Shown here: piece after piece, positions 24,269 through 34,159 of the stretch
How positions within the stretch are numbered: position 1 is the stretch's first letter
Layout of the letters: every line of letters begins with the position of its first letter
Assembly: GCA_003013855.2 (NCBI GenBank)
Contig: ML058508.1
Location: 2,531,001-2,595,000 of the forward strand
DNA length: 64,000 bases
Direction of reading: 5' to 3'
Source of the DNA: Liriodendron chinense
Lineage: Eukaryota > Streptophyta > Magnoliopsida > Magnoliales > Magnoliaceae
The notes under the pieces: model-generated
Seen by the model: only the letters and a program-made list of their open reading frames with translations
What the model was told of the DNA's origin: nothing
The model's database searches: none
Position numbers and translations under genes: made by a program

Positions 24269-24273
24269 GGTGT
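24269..24273. other. Target site duplication, left (ggtgt)
   Basis: ggtgt directly before the left LTR TGTTGTAGG; the same five bases follow the right LTR at 35159-35163. This marks integrase-made insertion into the end of the Tekay LTR. Confidence 0.9.
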
Positions 24274-24338
24274 TGTTGTAGGCAAATATAGTCTGGCGAG
24301 AAGTGAAGGATCGCGACAATATGAATGCGAGGAGTCCA

Positions 24339-24578
24339 GGTCGTGCTCGCGGTAAGGGGTCACACATCCTGGATGCGAGCAGCTCGGTTCGTGCTCGCCA
24401 GAAGGGGTCGCACCTCTCGGTTGCGTGCAGCTCGGCTCGTGCTCGCCAGAAGGGGTCGCATCTCCCGGATGCGAGCATCTCGGCTCGTGCTCGCCAGAAG
24501 GGGTCGCATCTCCCGGATGCGATCATCTCGGCTCGTGCTCGTCAGAAGGGGTCGCATCTCCCGGATGCGAGCAGTCCT
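24339..24578 (+). repeat. Five 48-bp tandem units in U3
   Basis: Units start at 24339, 24387, 24435, 24483 and 24531, with core GCTCGTGCTCGCCAGAAGG and then ggtcgcatctcccggatgcgagca. Each ends in an inverted pair, gatgcgagca...gctcgtgctcg. The same five units occur at 34225-34464 in the right LTR. A related 47-bp unit fills the same place in the solo LTR at 39864. The repeat is open in several frames on both strands, which explains ORFs seen there. Confidence 0.9.
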
Positions 24579-25038
24579 GACACGAGCAGCTCCCGAATCA
24601 GAGCAATCATGAGTCTTTGTTTTTGGTTTGGACGATCTTCGCAGTCCCAGCACCCGATTTTCGTCGAGCAGTTTGTCCAAATCCCTCGACGGCTCCAAGT
24701 AAAGTTACATCCAGCGCGGTGGTCTTCGCCCTTTCGGCATCTCCTTCCTTTTCAGCAGCTATGACTCCAACTACGGCTTCCAGCTCATCATGAGCAACCA
24801 ACGTTATTACTACGCCTACCGGCTGCCCGAATAGGTCCGTTTTTGGGCTTATCTTCTCTGGTGGTTCCGGATCTCAAGGGAGTGCCATCAAGGAACATGA
24901 TTGCTGAAATAAGTCATTGGGTTGGATCTTGTCTCTAAAGATAGGATCTTATCCCAAGAAATCAGCAAGATTTCAGTATCGTACACGAGATCAGCGGGAT
25001 CTCGATATCTTGCGTAACGGATTGAACCGCTTCAGATC

Positions 25039-25048
25039 TATATAAAGG
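25039..25048 (+). promoter_or_regulatory. TATA box of the left LTR
   Basis: TATATAAAGG, repeated at 34925-34934 in the right LTR. It has the spacing to the LTR end (about 225 bp) expected for U3/R. Confidence 0.7.
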
Positions 25049-25274
25049 GACGACTCCATTATGGGAAAGGTACACACAATATTCAATCTCTGTCCCGTTC
25101 CGCTTGGCTTCTCTTCTTCTTGCTTCGGTCTGACTTAAGCATCGGAGGGCTAACGGCTGGACCCCAGCCACCCTTAGTTGCTGTCTGTCTTCTTTCAGGT
25201 TTGGCGGGGGAAATCTCCGGTGGAGAGAAGGTGAACGTCCGGAGGATCCTGTTACAAAATCTGACATCAACAGT

Positions 25275-25291
25275 TTGGCGCCGTCTGTGGG
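25275..25291 (+). other. Primer-binding site of the Tat element
   Basis: TTGGCGCCGTCTGTGGG, two bases after the LTR; the same as at 4044. Confidence 0.8.
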
Positions 25292-25342
25292 AACGACTTG
25301 ATCGTCGAAATCAATCGTTCTACCGATCAAAATCCTCTGGCG

Positions 25343-26998
25343 ATGCCTCCTAAAAAGGTTGTTCATCCTTCGACTTCAAGGCAAGCACCACCTCTGCCCG
25401 ATGAGGCGGAATCCGTACCTACTCTTCCGCCCGCATCGACGAATATCCCTCAAGGAGCCCCGAATATGCCATCAACCAACCCATTATTGGAGGCTTCCGG
25501 AAATCAAGACGATGTCTTGCGTTTCCTCGGAAATACTCTTCTCACTCTGAATGCCGGAGTTCAGGCCCTGTCAAATCGGCTTCACCAGCATTTCCCTGAA
25601 CCGCAGAGGCAACCCTCCGAAGGGTTACCACCGCAACCCATACCAGTGGCTTCAAGACATTCTATGGACGAACCACAGGTCCCACCACTTGGCAGCCATC
25701 CCCCTGTGCCGTCTCCACATTCTATACATTCTAGTTCGTCTCGACAACCTCAACCGCAGGGCTCCATCGCCGAAACATCAAGCTATACTCTACCATGGGA
25801 AGGAGATCTCAAAAGAATCCATGATCGTTTTGATGACATGGAACAGCGATACCAGGCAAATCGGCCATCTGCAGTCATGGCGGCGATACATCGATCCGAG
25901 TCCCCATTCACTAGCGAGGTTATGGAAGCCCCGTTACCCATAAAGTATCGAACGCCTGTTATCACCCCGTACACAGGTATTGGCAACCCTCTTGAACAAC
26001 TGGAAACATACAGGTCCCTCATGGAGTTGGAGGGACACGGTTCAGAAATCATGTGCAGGGCTTTTTCCCTAACATTGAAGGAGGCGGCTCGCACGTGGTT
26101 CCGAGGATTAAAGCCTCTTTCCATCAGCTCCTTTTCTCAGTTATCAGAGATATTCCTTTCTCAATTCATGGGAAGCACCCGCATCAAGAAGCCAGCCTCC
26201 CATCTAATGAATCTAAAACAGCAGCATGGGGAAACGATAAAGGAGTTCACAGTACGGTTCACCACTGAAGCCGTTCAAACTGAAGGTTATACTGAAGAAA
26301 AAGGGCTCGCAGCCCTCATAGCAGGAATAACGAGCGAGAAATTCAGGTTTGCCTTGGATAAGAGCCCACCGAAAACTATGGCAGAGTTCCAAGCCAAAGC
26401 TCAAAAGTACATCAATGCAGAAGAAGTCGCATTGACACGTCAGGGGGCACAGGGTAAGAAACGCAAGCCAGAGGGAACCTCTTCTGCAGATAAAAAATAT
26501 CGTCGTGATCAACGCGATCGTTCTCCCAAGAAGCCTTACTCCGGTAAATACCATAACTACACTCCTCTTAATCGATCTCATGAAAAGGTTCTAATGGAGA
26601 TTAAACACAAGCCATATGTAAAATGGCCTGCAAAGATCAAATCTGATCCCGAGAAGAGAGATAAGAGAAAGTTCTGTTACTTCCACAAAGATCATGGGTA
26701 TAGAACCCAGGACTGCATCTCTCTACGAGACCATATCGAAGCCCTTATTCGAAAAGGCCATCTCCAGGATTATGTTGCTCGTAAATCACCAGAAAGGACG
26801 AAGACCTCATCTCGCCAAAAGGAACCGCCTCATCATCAAACTGACCAAGAGGATGCTGAACCCACGGGAGAAATCCGCACCATCGTCGGAGGACCAGCTT
26901 GCGGGGGTGACTCTCAAGCTTCGAGAAAGGTATACGCTCGAAAGGCATCCAAAGAACCCCAGCAAATCTATTGGCTGGAACAGACGTCTAGCTCGTAA
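25343..26998 (+). CDS. gag: Gag polyprotein part of the Tat element
   Basis: 551 codons from the first ATG (MPPKKVVHPSTS); the frame is open further upstream but without an ATG. The N-terminal ~170 residues are Pro/Ser/Gln-rich. The capsid-like core follows (VITPYTGIGNPLEQLETYRSL, AARTWFRGLKP, FLSQFMGSTRIKKPASHLMN, then ETIKEFTVRFT). Next are a Lys/Arg-rich basic region (KKRKPEG, YRRDQRDRSPKK) and the variant zinc knuckle CYFHKDHGYRTQDC with LRDHIEALIRKGHLQDYV, a Tat hallmark. Gag forms the virus-like particle and binds the RNA in the cytoplasm. It ends in a TAA that lies in the same frame as pol, so gag and pol may once have been one reading frame. Expressed from the left LTR. Confidence 0.9.
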   Translation: MPPKKVVHPSTSRQAPPLPDEAESVPTLPPASTNIPQGAPNMPSTNPLLEASGNQDDVLRFLGNTLLTLNAGVQALSNRLHQHFPEPQRQPSEGLPPQPIPVASRHSMDEPQVPPLGSHPPVPSPHSIHSSSSRQPQPQGSIAETSSYTLPWEGDLKRIHDRFDDMEQRYQANRPSAVMAAIHRSESPFTSEVMEAPLPIKYRTPVITPYTGIGNPLEQLETYRSLMELEGHGSEIMCRAFSLTLKEAARTWFRGLKPLSISSFSQLSEIFLSQFMGSTRIKKPASHLMNLKQQHGETIKEFTVRFTTEAVQTEGYTEEKGLAALIAGITSEKFRFALDKSPPKTMAEFQAKAQKYINAEEVALTRQGAQGKKRKPEGTSSADKKYRRDQRDRSPKKPYSGKYHNYTPLNRSHEKVLMEIKHKPYVKWPAKIKSDPEKRDKRKFCYFHKDHGYRTQDCISLRDHIEALIRKGHLQDYVARKSPERTKTSSRQKEPPHHQTDQEDAEPTGEIRTIVGGPACGGDSQASRKVYARKASKEPQQIYWLEQTSSS

Positions 26999-29900
26999 AA
27001 AACCAGCCATCCTCCAATTTCCTTCACTCTCGAAGATGCGAAGGGAATTCACTTCCCTCACAAAGACTCCATCGTAGTCACATTGAAGGTATCAAATTAT
27101 CTGACACATCGAATTATGGTGGATATAGGTAGCTCAGCTGATATTCTATACTTGGAGGCTTTCAACAAAATGGCACTTGCCAGAAGCCTTCTCAAGCCAG
27201 TATCGACCCCCCTCGTCGGCTTCGGAGGTGAGGTAGTAACGCCTGAAGGAAGCATCGATCTTCCAGTTACTTTCGGAGAAAGTCCAGCGAAGACCACCGT
27301 CTTCATAAACTTCCTCGTAGTGGATCGAAAATCAGCGTATAACGCCATTTTGGGGCGGCCATCTCTTACTAAGGTCGGGGCAGCCTTGCACCCTTCGTAT
27401 CTGTGTGTCAAATTTCCTACCCCAAGTGGTATCGGGGTCGTGCGAGGAAGTCAATACGAGGCACAGTCTTGCTACCAGATTGCCCTCCAAGATCGAAAGA
27501 AGGCTCAAGCAGTACCCGTCATGGAGATAGCACAAGGTTCACCCAACTTTCCCTCCAACACCTCGTTGGATCCGAGAGAGAGTGCTCTTAAATCGGGAAC
27601 TCCAGGGGAAGATACAGTGGCAATTCACTTAGCCAAAGACGACTTATCCAGGGTCGTATACATTGGATCCTCTTTAACCAGCGTCCATCGTGAAGATCTG
27701 GTCCTTTTCCATACCGAATATCAGGACGTGTTCGCTTGGTCTCATAAAGATATGCCAGGCATCGACCCCAATGTCATCGCACATCGTCTCAATATCGACC
27801 CAAAGCATAAACCTGTACACCAGCGTCGACGTGCCTTCACTGCAGAAAGGCAAATGGCGATCAAAGCTGAGGTCGAGAAGCTACTTATGGTCAATTTCAT
27901 AAAAGAAGTTGATTACCCAGAGTGGGTCGCGAACGTAGTTCTCGTCCGAAAAGCTAATGGCAAGTGGAGAATGTGCATCGATTATTCAGATTTGAACAAA
28001 GCATGCCCCAAAGATAGTTTTCCAACGCCACGGATAGACCAGCTGGTCGATTCAACAGTTGGACACGCTCTGCTCAGTTTTATGGATGCTTACTCTGGTT
28101 ATAACCAGATTATGATGCATCCACCCGATAGCCAGCATACTGCCTTCATCACGGATCGAGGACTATATTGTTACCAGGTAATGCCGTTCGGTCTTAAAAA
28201 TGCAGGAGCCACTTATCAACGTCTCGTTAATAAAATATTCGCTGCTCAGATCGGTAGGAATATGGAAGTTTATGTTGATGATATGCTCGTGAAAAGCACC
28301 ATAGAAGATGATCATATTTCTGATCTCCGAGAAGCCTTCGACCTTATGAGGAAGTATCAAATGAAACTAAACCCAGAAAAATGTGCGTTTGGAGTGTCTG
28401 CAGGAAAGTTTCTTGGGTTCATGGTCGGCCAACGCGGAATCGAGGCAAATCCTGAGAAAATAAAAGCATTGATAGAGATGAAATCCCCCACCACTCTGAA
28501 GGACGTCCAGCGTCTGGTTGGTCGCATCGCGTCATTGAACAGGTTTATCTCGCGTGCATCTGACAAGTGCTTACCATTCTTCAAACTCCTCCGTGCAACG
28601 GCCAAGTCTGATTGGAAATGGACACCTCAGTGTGAAGAGGCTTTTCAACAATTGAAGCTATACATGAGCACACCTCCCATTTTATCTAAACCTATAGCAC
28701 ACGAGCAACTCATTCTTTATTTATCTGTGTCCGCTACGGCCGTTAGCGCCGCATTAATAAGAGAAGATTCCGGGGTGCAAAGGCCCGTTTATTATGTTAG
28801 TCGAGCAATGGTTGATGCAGAAACTCGGTATTCTGATATGGAAAAGCTAGCCCTGGCCTTAGTCATGGCGGCTAGAAAACTGCGACCATACTTTCAAGCC
28901 CACGCTATTCTAGTACCAACAAATCATCCACTACGGCAAGTCCCTCAGAGACCTGAGGCTTTCGGACTCTTGACTAAATGGGCGGTCGAGATCAGCGAAC
29001 ACGACATCTCATTCTGTCCTAGAACCGCCATCAAAGGCCAGGCCGTGGCTGACTTTATCACCGAATTTACATACTCTTCTGATATTAACACCACGACCAG
29101 CGACCAGCCTCCTTGGTCACTCTTCGTGGACGGGTCGTCGCGGGCCACTGGCAGTGGAGCGGGCCTGATCTTAGTGGCTCCCGACGGGTCGCATTTCCAA
29201 TATGCTCTACGTTTCGATTCTCACGTATCAAATAATGAAGCAGAATATGAGGCCTTGATCGTTGGCCTCGAACTAGCCATTGTCCTTGCAATTCAAAATC
29301 TGTTAATTCATAGCGACTCCCAGCTCATTGTCAAACAAGTTCTTGGTGAATTTGAAGCCAAAGAAGAAAGGATGGCTTTATACAAGTCTCGAGTACTCAT
29401 CCTGCTCGCGAAACTAAAGACCTATGAAGTAATTCATATTCCTCGCGAGCAGAACCAACTTGCCGACTCATTGGCTAAGCTCGCTTCCGCACCAGAATCT
29501 GAGCTAGCACACTCGATCCCCATCGAGAATCGTCAGAACCTAAGTATCGACCAATCGGCTCTTGAGCAAGTAATATCGGTACAATCGTCACCATGCTGGA
29601 TGGATCCCATCATCCTTTATCTCAGAGACGGATACCTACCAGACGATAAGAAAGCTGCAAGACAAATTCAGCTTCGAGCTTCCAGGTACACCTTACAAGA
29701 CGGAATATTGTTGCGAAAAAGTTTTTCCTTGCCTTATTTAAGGTGTCTTCATCCAGAAGAAGCACTTCATGTTCTAGACGAAGTACACCAGGGGGCATGT
29801 GGTAATCACCCCAGGGGGCGATCCCTAGCATATAAGGCGATTCGGCAAGGATATTATTGGCCCACTATGAAAGCAGATGCAATTGCATTTTCTAAAAAAT

Positions 29901-30820
29901 GTGACAAGTGCTAGCGATATTCACCTATACCCCATGTACCTTCCGAACGGATGACTCCAGTTGATAGCCCTTGGCCTTTCGCTCAGTGGGGGGTCGATAT
30001 CATTGGACCCTTGCCCATGGGAAAGGGACAAAATAAGTTCGCGATTGTAGCAGTTGATTACTTCACCAAATGGGCCGAGGCAGAACCATTAGGCAAGATT
30101 ACTGAGAAACAAACTACCAAGTTCATATGGAGAAATATCATATGCCGCTTCGGACTCCCTCATACCATAATTACTGATAATGGAACGCAGTTCGACAACA
30201 CGGCCTTTGATGAATTCTGTGACAAATGGAAGATATGTAATCTCCGCACTTCTCCATATCATCCTCAGGCGAATGGGCAAGTCGAGGCAGTGAACAAAAT
30301 CATTAAGCACCATTTAAAAACCAAGCTTGGTGAATGCAAAGGTGAATGGCCAGAACTTCTACCAGAAGTATTATGGGCGTATAGGACTACAACTCGTACG
30401 TCAACGGGTGAGACCCCTTTTTCCTTAGCATTTGGTGTCGACGCAGTAGTACCAGTGGAAATTCAAGTGCCCTCGTATCAGATCGAGCAATATGACCCCG
30501 CGAGTAATCAGGAAGACCTTCGCCTTCATCTCGACCTCTTGGAAGAACGTAGAAACGCCTCCCAATTACGAGCGGCAGCATATCAACAACGTATTGCTCG
30601 TTATCGAAACGCGAAGGTGCGGCCTAGATCCTTCCAGCTTGGAGATTTAGTCCTGAGACAAAAGCTCGGAGTCCCTTCTCGTTCGCTGGATCCAAATTGG
30701 GAAGGCCCTTATCAGGTTATTAGGATTGTGCGACCCGGTACCTATTATCTTGAAGACATGCAGGGCAGACCCGTGCGTCGCCCTTGGCACGTGGAGCATT
30801 TACTACAATACTTTCCCTAG
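26999..30820 (+). pseudogene. pol: Pol of the Tat element: PR, RT, RNase H, archaeal RNase H, integrase (one internal stop)
   Basis: In frame with gag after its TAA. Protease: MVDIGSSADILY (about 27119) and AILGRPSL. RT: KWRMCIDYSDLNKACPKD, DAYSGYNQIMM, MPFGLKNAGATYQRL and an intact YVDD at 28271-28282. RNase H: RPVYYVSRAM...EKLALALVMAARKLRPYF. The second, archaeal-type RNase H typical of Tat has LFVDGSSRATGSGAG, NNEAEYEALI, HSDSQLIVKQ and QLADSLAKL, so all four acidic positions are kept. Integrase: zinc finger HQGACGNH...CDKC, then WGVDIIGP, ITDNGTQF and NGQVEAVNK (the DDE triad), ending HVEHLLQYFP. The only break is TAG at 29912-29914 just after CDKC, where Gln is usual (a CAG to TAG change). 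Otherwise full length. Confidence 0.9.
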
Positions 30821-31461
30821 ATTTGATGTAGTTCATAACAATATTTTATTAATAAAGTTGAAGATATCTTTTGGTCGCCATTCCATGTATTTGGACTCGA
30901 ATAGCTCCAAAGAGAATATACACATCCTCTTGGCCAATTGCCTACCCTTGGTAGGATTGAAGTTGTCATTAATTGGTTGCTTCTCCATTTTATGGATTAA
31001 AAACAGCCCCGAAGTGAGCATACGTGCTCTCTTGACCAATCTTCTGCCCTTGGTGGAATCAGAATCTCAATCGATAGATCAGTCTATCTCAACGCGGACA
31101 CGGTCACACGACCCCCGGATTGAGTCTAATTCATCTTTTCATGAATTAGATGCTCGCACTGATGAAAAAGATCGCACTTCCAGAATGCGAGCAGAGCAAC
31201 TCGTGCACGAATTCAAGGGTCGCAGTCCATATCCTTACTACGAGCAGCGCAGCTCGTGCTCGAATAAGGATAGTATCCTCGGATGAGTCAGATGGGATCA
31301 ACACAAAGCAGAAAGGAAAGAGGAGAATACACAACACTGAAAAAGTAAGTGTTCATTGAAATAATGACCCAAAGGTCATGACAATTACAAATCTCTTCTA
31401 AAAAAAAACAAAAAAAAAAATAATAAAATAAAAAAGTACATGATATAGGAAGCTGCCGAGG
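30821..31461. other. Spacer between integrase and the antisense gene
   Basis: No gene. Two diverged copies of about 110 bp are seen ('gagaatatacacatcctcttggccaattgcctacccttggtagga' around 30915 and 'gagcatacgtgctctcttgaccaatcttctgcccttggtgga' around 31017). At 31180-31265 are gcgagcag/gctcgtgctcg phrases like the U3 repeats. The convergent pol and antisense gene both end here. aataaag at 30851 could be a poly(A) signal for the sense transcript. Confidence 0.45.
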
Positions 31462-32187
31462 TCAGGGTTGGTCATCCTCATCTTGCGCAGGCTCGCGGCT
31501 CTCAGCTTCAAGACCAGCCTCAGGAGCAGGAGCGGCATCTGTTGCCTTGGTGACTTCGTTCTCAGCAGCAGCCCGTTCTTTAGCTGCAACCTCGAATGCC
31601 ACTCTGTCGAACTCCTCAACGTTAAAAGTTGGAGCGATCATCTGCATAACTCTGACCGCGAAATCGCGACCAGCGATATACGCGTCATATCGCTCCTCAT
31701 CATAAAGTTGAGAAGTCCGGAACTCCTGAACTGCGCGAGGACCCTCATCAGATACCATTTGAACAAGGGTCCACTCGCTCTTCTACCCAGTGGATGGAGT
31801 CATCCTTCAACTAGTGAAGTTGCTGTTAGGCCTCCTCGAGTTTCTTCTGGGTCTCCTCGAGCATGGTCCGCGCATCCTTGAGCCACCCTTCAAGTTGGAT
31901 CTTGTCCTGGCGGAAGATTCCTTCTCCTTCTCGCTCTTGGTGTGGAGCTCCTGAAGCTTGGCGAGTTGGAGATCCACTGACTGGAAGCGCTCAGTCAAGG
32001 ATTGGATTTTGACGAGGAGAATTTTCTTCTCTTCATCCAGCTTGGTGATTTGCACTTCCAGAGCTTTCACCAAGCGGTCCCGCCCTTGGACCTCTGCTTC
32101 TATGGCCTTTTTCTTCTTCTCCGCATCCTCCACGCTGCGGCGAGCTGCGTCGACATCCCGCCTAACGCGGAGCGTGAGATCCAGGCT

Positions 32188-32273
32188 CTGATACAAATAA
32201 AAAATGAAGGATTAGATTGCTAGTCATCTAATAAAATCCTGTAGAGATTGGTAAAAAGGAAAAAGGTTGTTAC
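32188..32273 (-). other. Predicted intron of the antisense gene
   Basis: Donor CAG|GTAACAACC and acceptor TTTGTATCAG|AGC on the minus strand, 86 bp, T-rich before the acceptor. Splicing joins RLVQ to SLDLTLRV at a codon boundary and removes an in-frame stop. Confidence 0.6.
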
Positions 32274-33009
32274 CTGAACCAATCTCACTCCAATATCAGT
32301 AGAGAGAGCCTCTGGGCTTGGCTCAGGCAAAGTCCCGAAGGAGTTGGGAGGAATGTTATCAAACATAAACTTGCATACAGGATGCAAGTGCGGGGGGATA
32401 ACAAAAACCCCCGACCCGGAAGGTTGGGCCACCACCATCTTGCCAGAGCCCGTCTCGCGAGCACTCACAGCACCCATAGAAGGTGTCGCAGACTCGCGAG
32501 CACCAGTAGGCTCGCATCTCATATCCTTAGGAGGGAGGCCCCCCTCCCTCCGATCGCCTTTCGGCGAATTGTCGGCGACTTCGATCACCGGCTGGCCGCG
32601 AGCACCTGACGGTGGAGTCGCAGTAGCCGGAGGGGGCACGGCGGATAGAGGGGTCGGGATAACCGGAGGGGTCGTGGTCGTACGAGAAGTGTAGCAACCC
32701 CACCCGAACCGATCCCTCGCGATTGAAGACCGCGAGCAGTCCCATCAGCAGGAGCAGGCGCATTTGAGGGCCCCCCATTTTTCTTTTGCCTGTTCGAGGC
32801 CGCGCCCTTCAGACGGGGAAGCACCCCTAGTGCACCTCTTTTTTCGCCAACGTTCGTCATTTCTTCTCTGGAGATGAGACCCGCTGCACAGAGGTGATGG
32901 GACTCTAATGCGACGTTGACGTGTCGCGTAGTCGCGGGAAACTTGTAGACTCTAACCAGCTTCTCGTTGAGTCCTCCCCGCAGATTCGGTTTCACACCAA
33001 TTGGGATTC

Positions 33010-33096
33010 CTACGAGTAAAAAAGAAAGTTCATTAAGTCGTCAATATAGCAAAGCTATTGTTTCTGTCGGACAAATAAAACAAGCACTTGACCCAC
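33010..33096 (-). other. Predicted intron of the antisense gene
   Basis: Donor GAAG|GTGGGTC and acceptor TTTTTTACTCGTAG|GAATCCC on the minus strand, 87 bp. Splicing after the first base of a Gly codon keeps the frame (HFGE-G-IPIGVKP) and skips a stop. Confidence 0.65.
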
Positions 33097-33890
33097 CTTC
33101 GCCAAAATGGCGATTAACGTTATGGCCTTTGGGGTCGGTGCCCATTTCGGACTCCCAGTTGCCGGAGACATAGAACCACTTCTTTCTCCATCCCGGGCAG
33201 TTGGAGGAAGGGTTCCCCAAAATAAAGTTATTCCGATGCCAGAAGCATAGGTAGTACCAACCCTCGCTAGCTGGCACCTTCTTCAGCTGGAATAACCTTA
33301 AAAACTCCTCAGCGGTTAACTCCTCGTTACCCGCTTACTTCCAGAGGACGAAAGCACTCAGGAGTACCCGCCAGCCATTTACTATTAATTGGCCCGGGGC
33401 AATCTTGTAGAGACGGAGGAAGTTCCATATAAAAGGGTGGAGGGGAAGACGTACACCTACTTTGAAAAAATATTCATAAAAAGCCACACACACTGGTGGT
33501 GGGGCATCGGCTGTCTCCCCTCTCCCAGGTAATCTAAATAAAATAGAGTCTGGGACTCTATATGCCTCTCTAAGGTTAGAGAGCCTCTCCTCCGTCAAGA
33601 TGGAAGAATAGCCGGAGGCAGAATATCTACCAGCCGGTACTCTGGCATTGTTGGATTCGGAAGAATCAGGGGTGTGATCTCCCAAGGGAACAATCTCTTC
33701 ATCGGAGGACCCCGCCATCACAAGTAGAAAAGCAAGAAAGAAAGATGAAGGGAGCAGAGATGAAGGAAGAAAGTTGGAGAAAAACTACCTCTGTGAAGAC
33801 GTTTTTCGCACCAGAAGCAAAGGAAGAAGAAGAAAGCAGAGAGCGCCGCATCAGAAAATTCGAAAATGAAGGAATTTCTTCTAAGTTCGG

Positions 33891-33898
33891 TATTTATA
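33891..33898 (-). promoter_or_regulatory. TATA box of the antisense gene
   Basis: TATAAATA on the minus strand, 173 bp upstream of the ATG at 33718, with a purine-rich leader between. Non-coding 33719-34144 would be its promoter and leader. Confidence 0.55.
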
Positions 33899-34144
33899 CG
33901 CAATCATTCCGTCTGATTTGCTGGACACACGACAGTTTTTCATCCGGCGCACCAGACGAACGGACGCTAGCATTAAATACGGAAACACGTGGCGCCCGAC
34001 GCCTCATTTCTGGCGGTAGAAAAAGCTGCGCGAAAGCTGGCCATCATAAATGCGGAAGCACGTTAAGTGAATCATGCGCGATTGTCTCCCAGCACCCAGC
34101 TGTTAGCACTAGTAAACCCTTTGGCATAGTTCCTCAATACCAAG

Positions 34145-34159
34145 GGTTTGGGGGGCATC
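34145..34159 (+). other. Polypurine tract of the Tat element
   Basis: GGTTTGGGGGGCATC, ending right at the right LTR start TGTTGTAGG. Confidence 0.75.

Larger units (their letters stand above)
20079..24273 (+). repeat. 3' LTR of a Tekay element, about 4.2 kb, split by a Tat insertion
   Basis: Starts TGTAAGATCTG after the polypurine tract and ends in the Tekay-like phrase cgggtttggggtgtgac. Its last bases continue after the Tat element at 35159 (ggtgtgac). About 4.2 kb is long for an LTR. It carries GA-rich tracts (20700-20830), the gtgggcccac repeat block (21.0-22.8 kb) and a compact GC-richer 3' part. No second copy is in the window, so inner additions cannot be separated from original LTR. 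I trust no ORF inside it. Confidence 0.6.
24274..25272 (+). repeat. Left LTR (999 bp) of the Tat element
   Basis: TGTTGTAGG to CATCAACA, paired with 34160-35158. U3 carries five 48-bp tandem units. The core promoter is at 25039-25048, and the 'gcatcggagggctaacggc' segment is conserved with other Tat LTRs in this window. Confidence 0.95.
31462..33718 (-). pseudogene. Antisense accessory gene of the Tat element (PF04195-like domain, introns, coiled coil)
   Basis: Starts at the minus-strand ATG at 33718 (MAGSSDEEIVPLGDHTPD). Residues about 28-125 match the plant 'putative gypsy type transposon' domain: GRYSASGYSSILTEERL, LREAYRVPDSILFRLPG, CVAFYEYFFKVGVRLPLHPF, LRLYKIAPGQLIVNGWR, LSAFVLWK. A TAA at 33335-33337 interrupts it, then it continues AGNEELTAEEF...GWYYLCFWHRN. 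An intron (33010-33096) leads to HFGEG|IPIGVKPNL. A Pro-rich middle follows with one frame change near 32640-32700, then a second intron (32188-32273) into SLDLTLRVRRDV. A coiled coil (EEKKILLVKIQSL, FQSVDLQLAKLQEL) ends in a shifted acidic C-terminus (31758-31462). It resembles the gene at 527-2868. Molecular role unknown; antisense passenger genes are known in some Tat elements, for example Grande. Nuclear or RNA-linked roles would be guesswork. Confidence 0.7.

Noticed and set aside
24303..24764. Overlapping long open frames with RARQKGSHL-type repeats on both strands
   Set aside because: They follow the 48-bp LTR repeat, whose length is a multiple of three, so any stop-free frame stays open. 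The same frames recur at 34189-34650. No domain, no start context.
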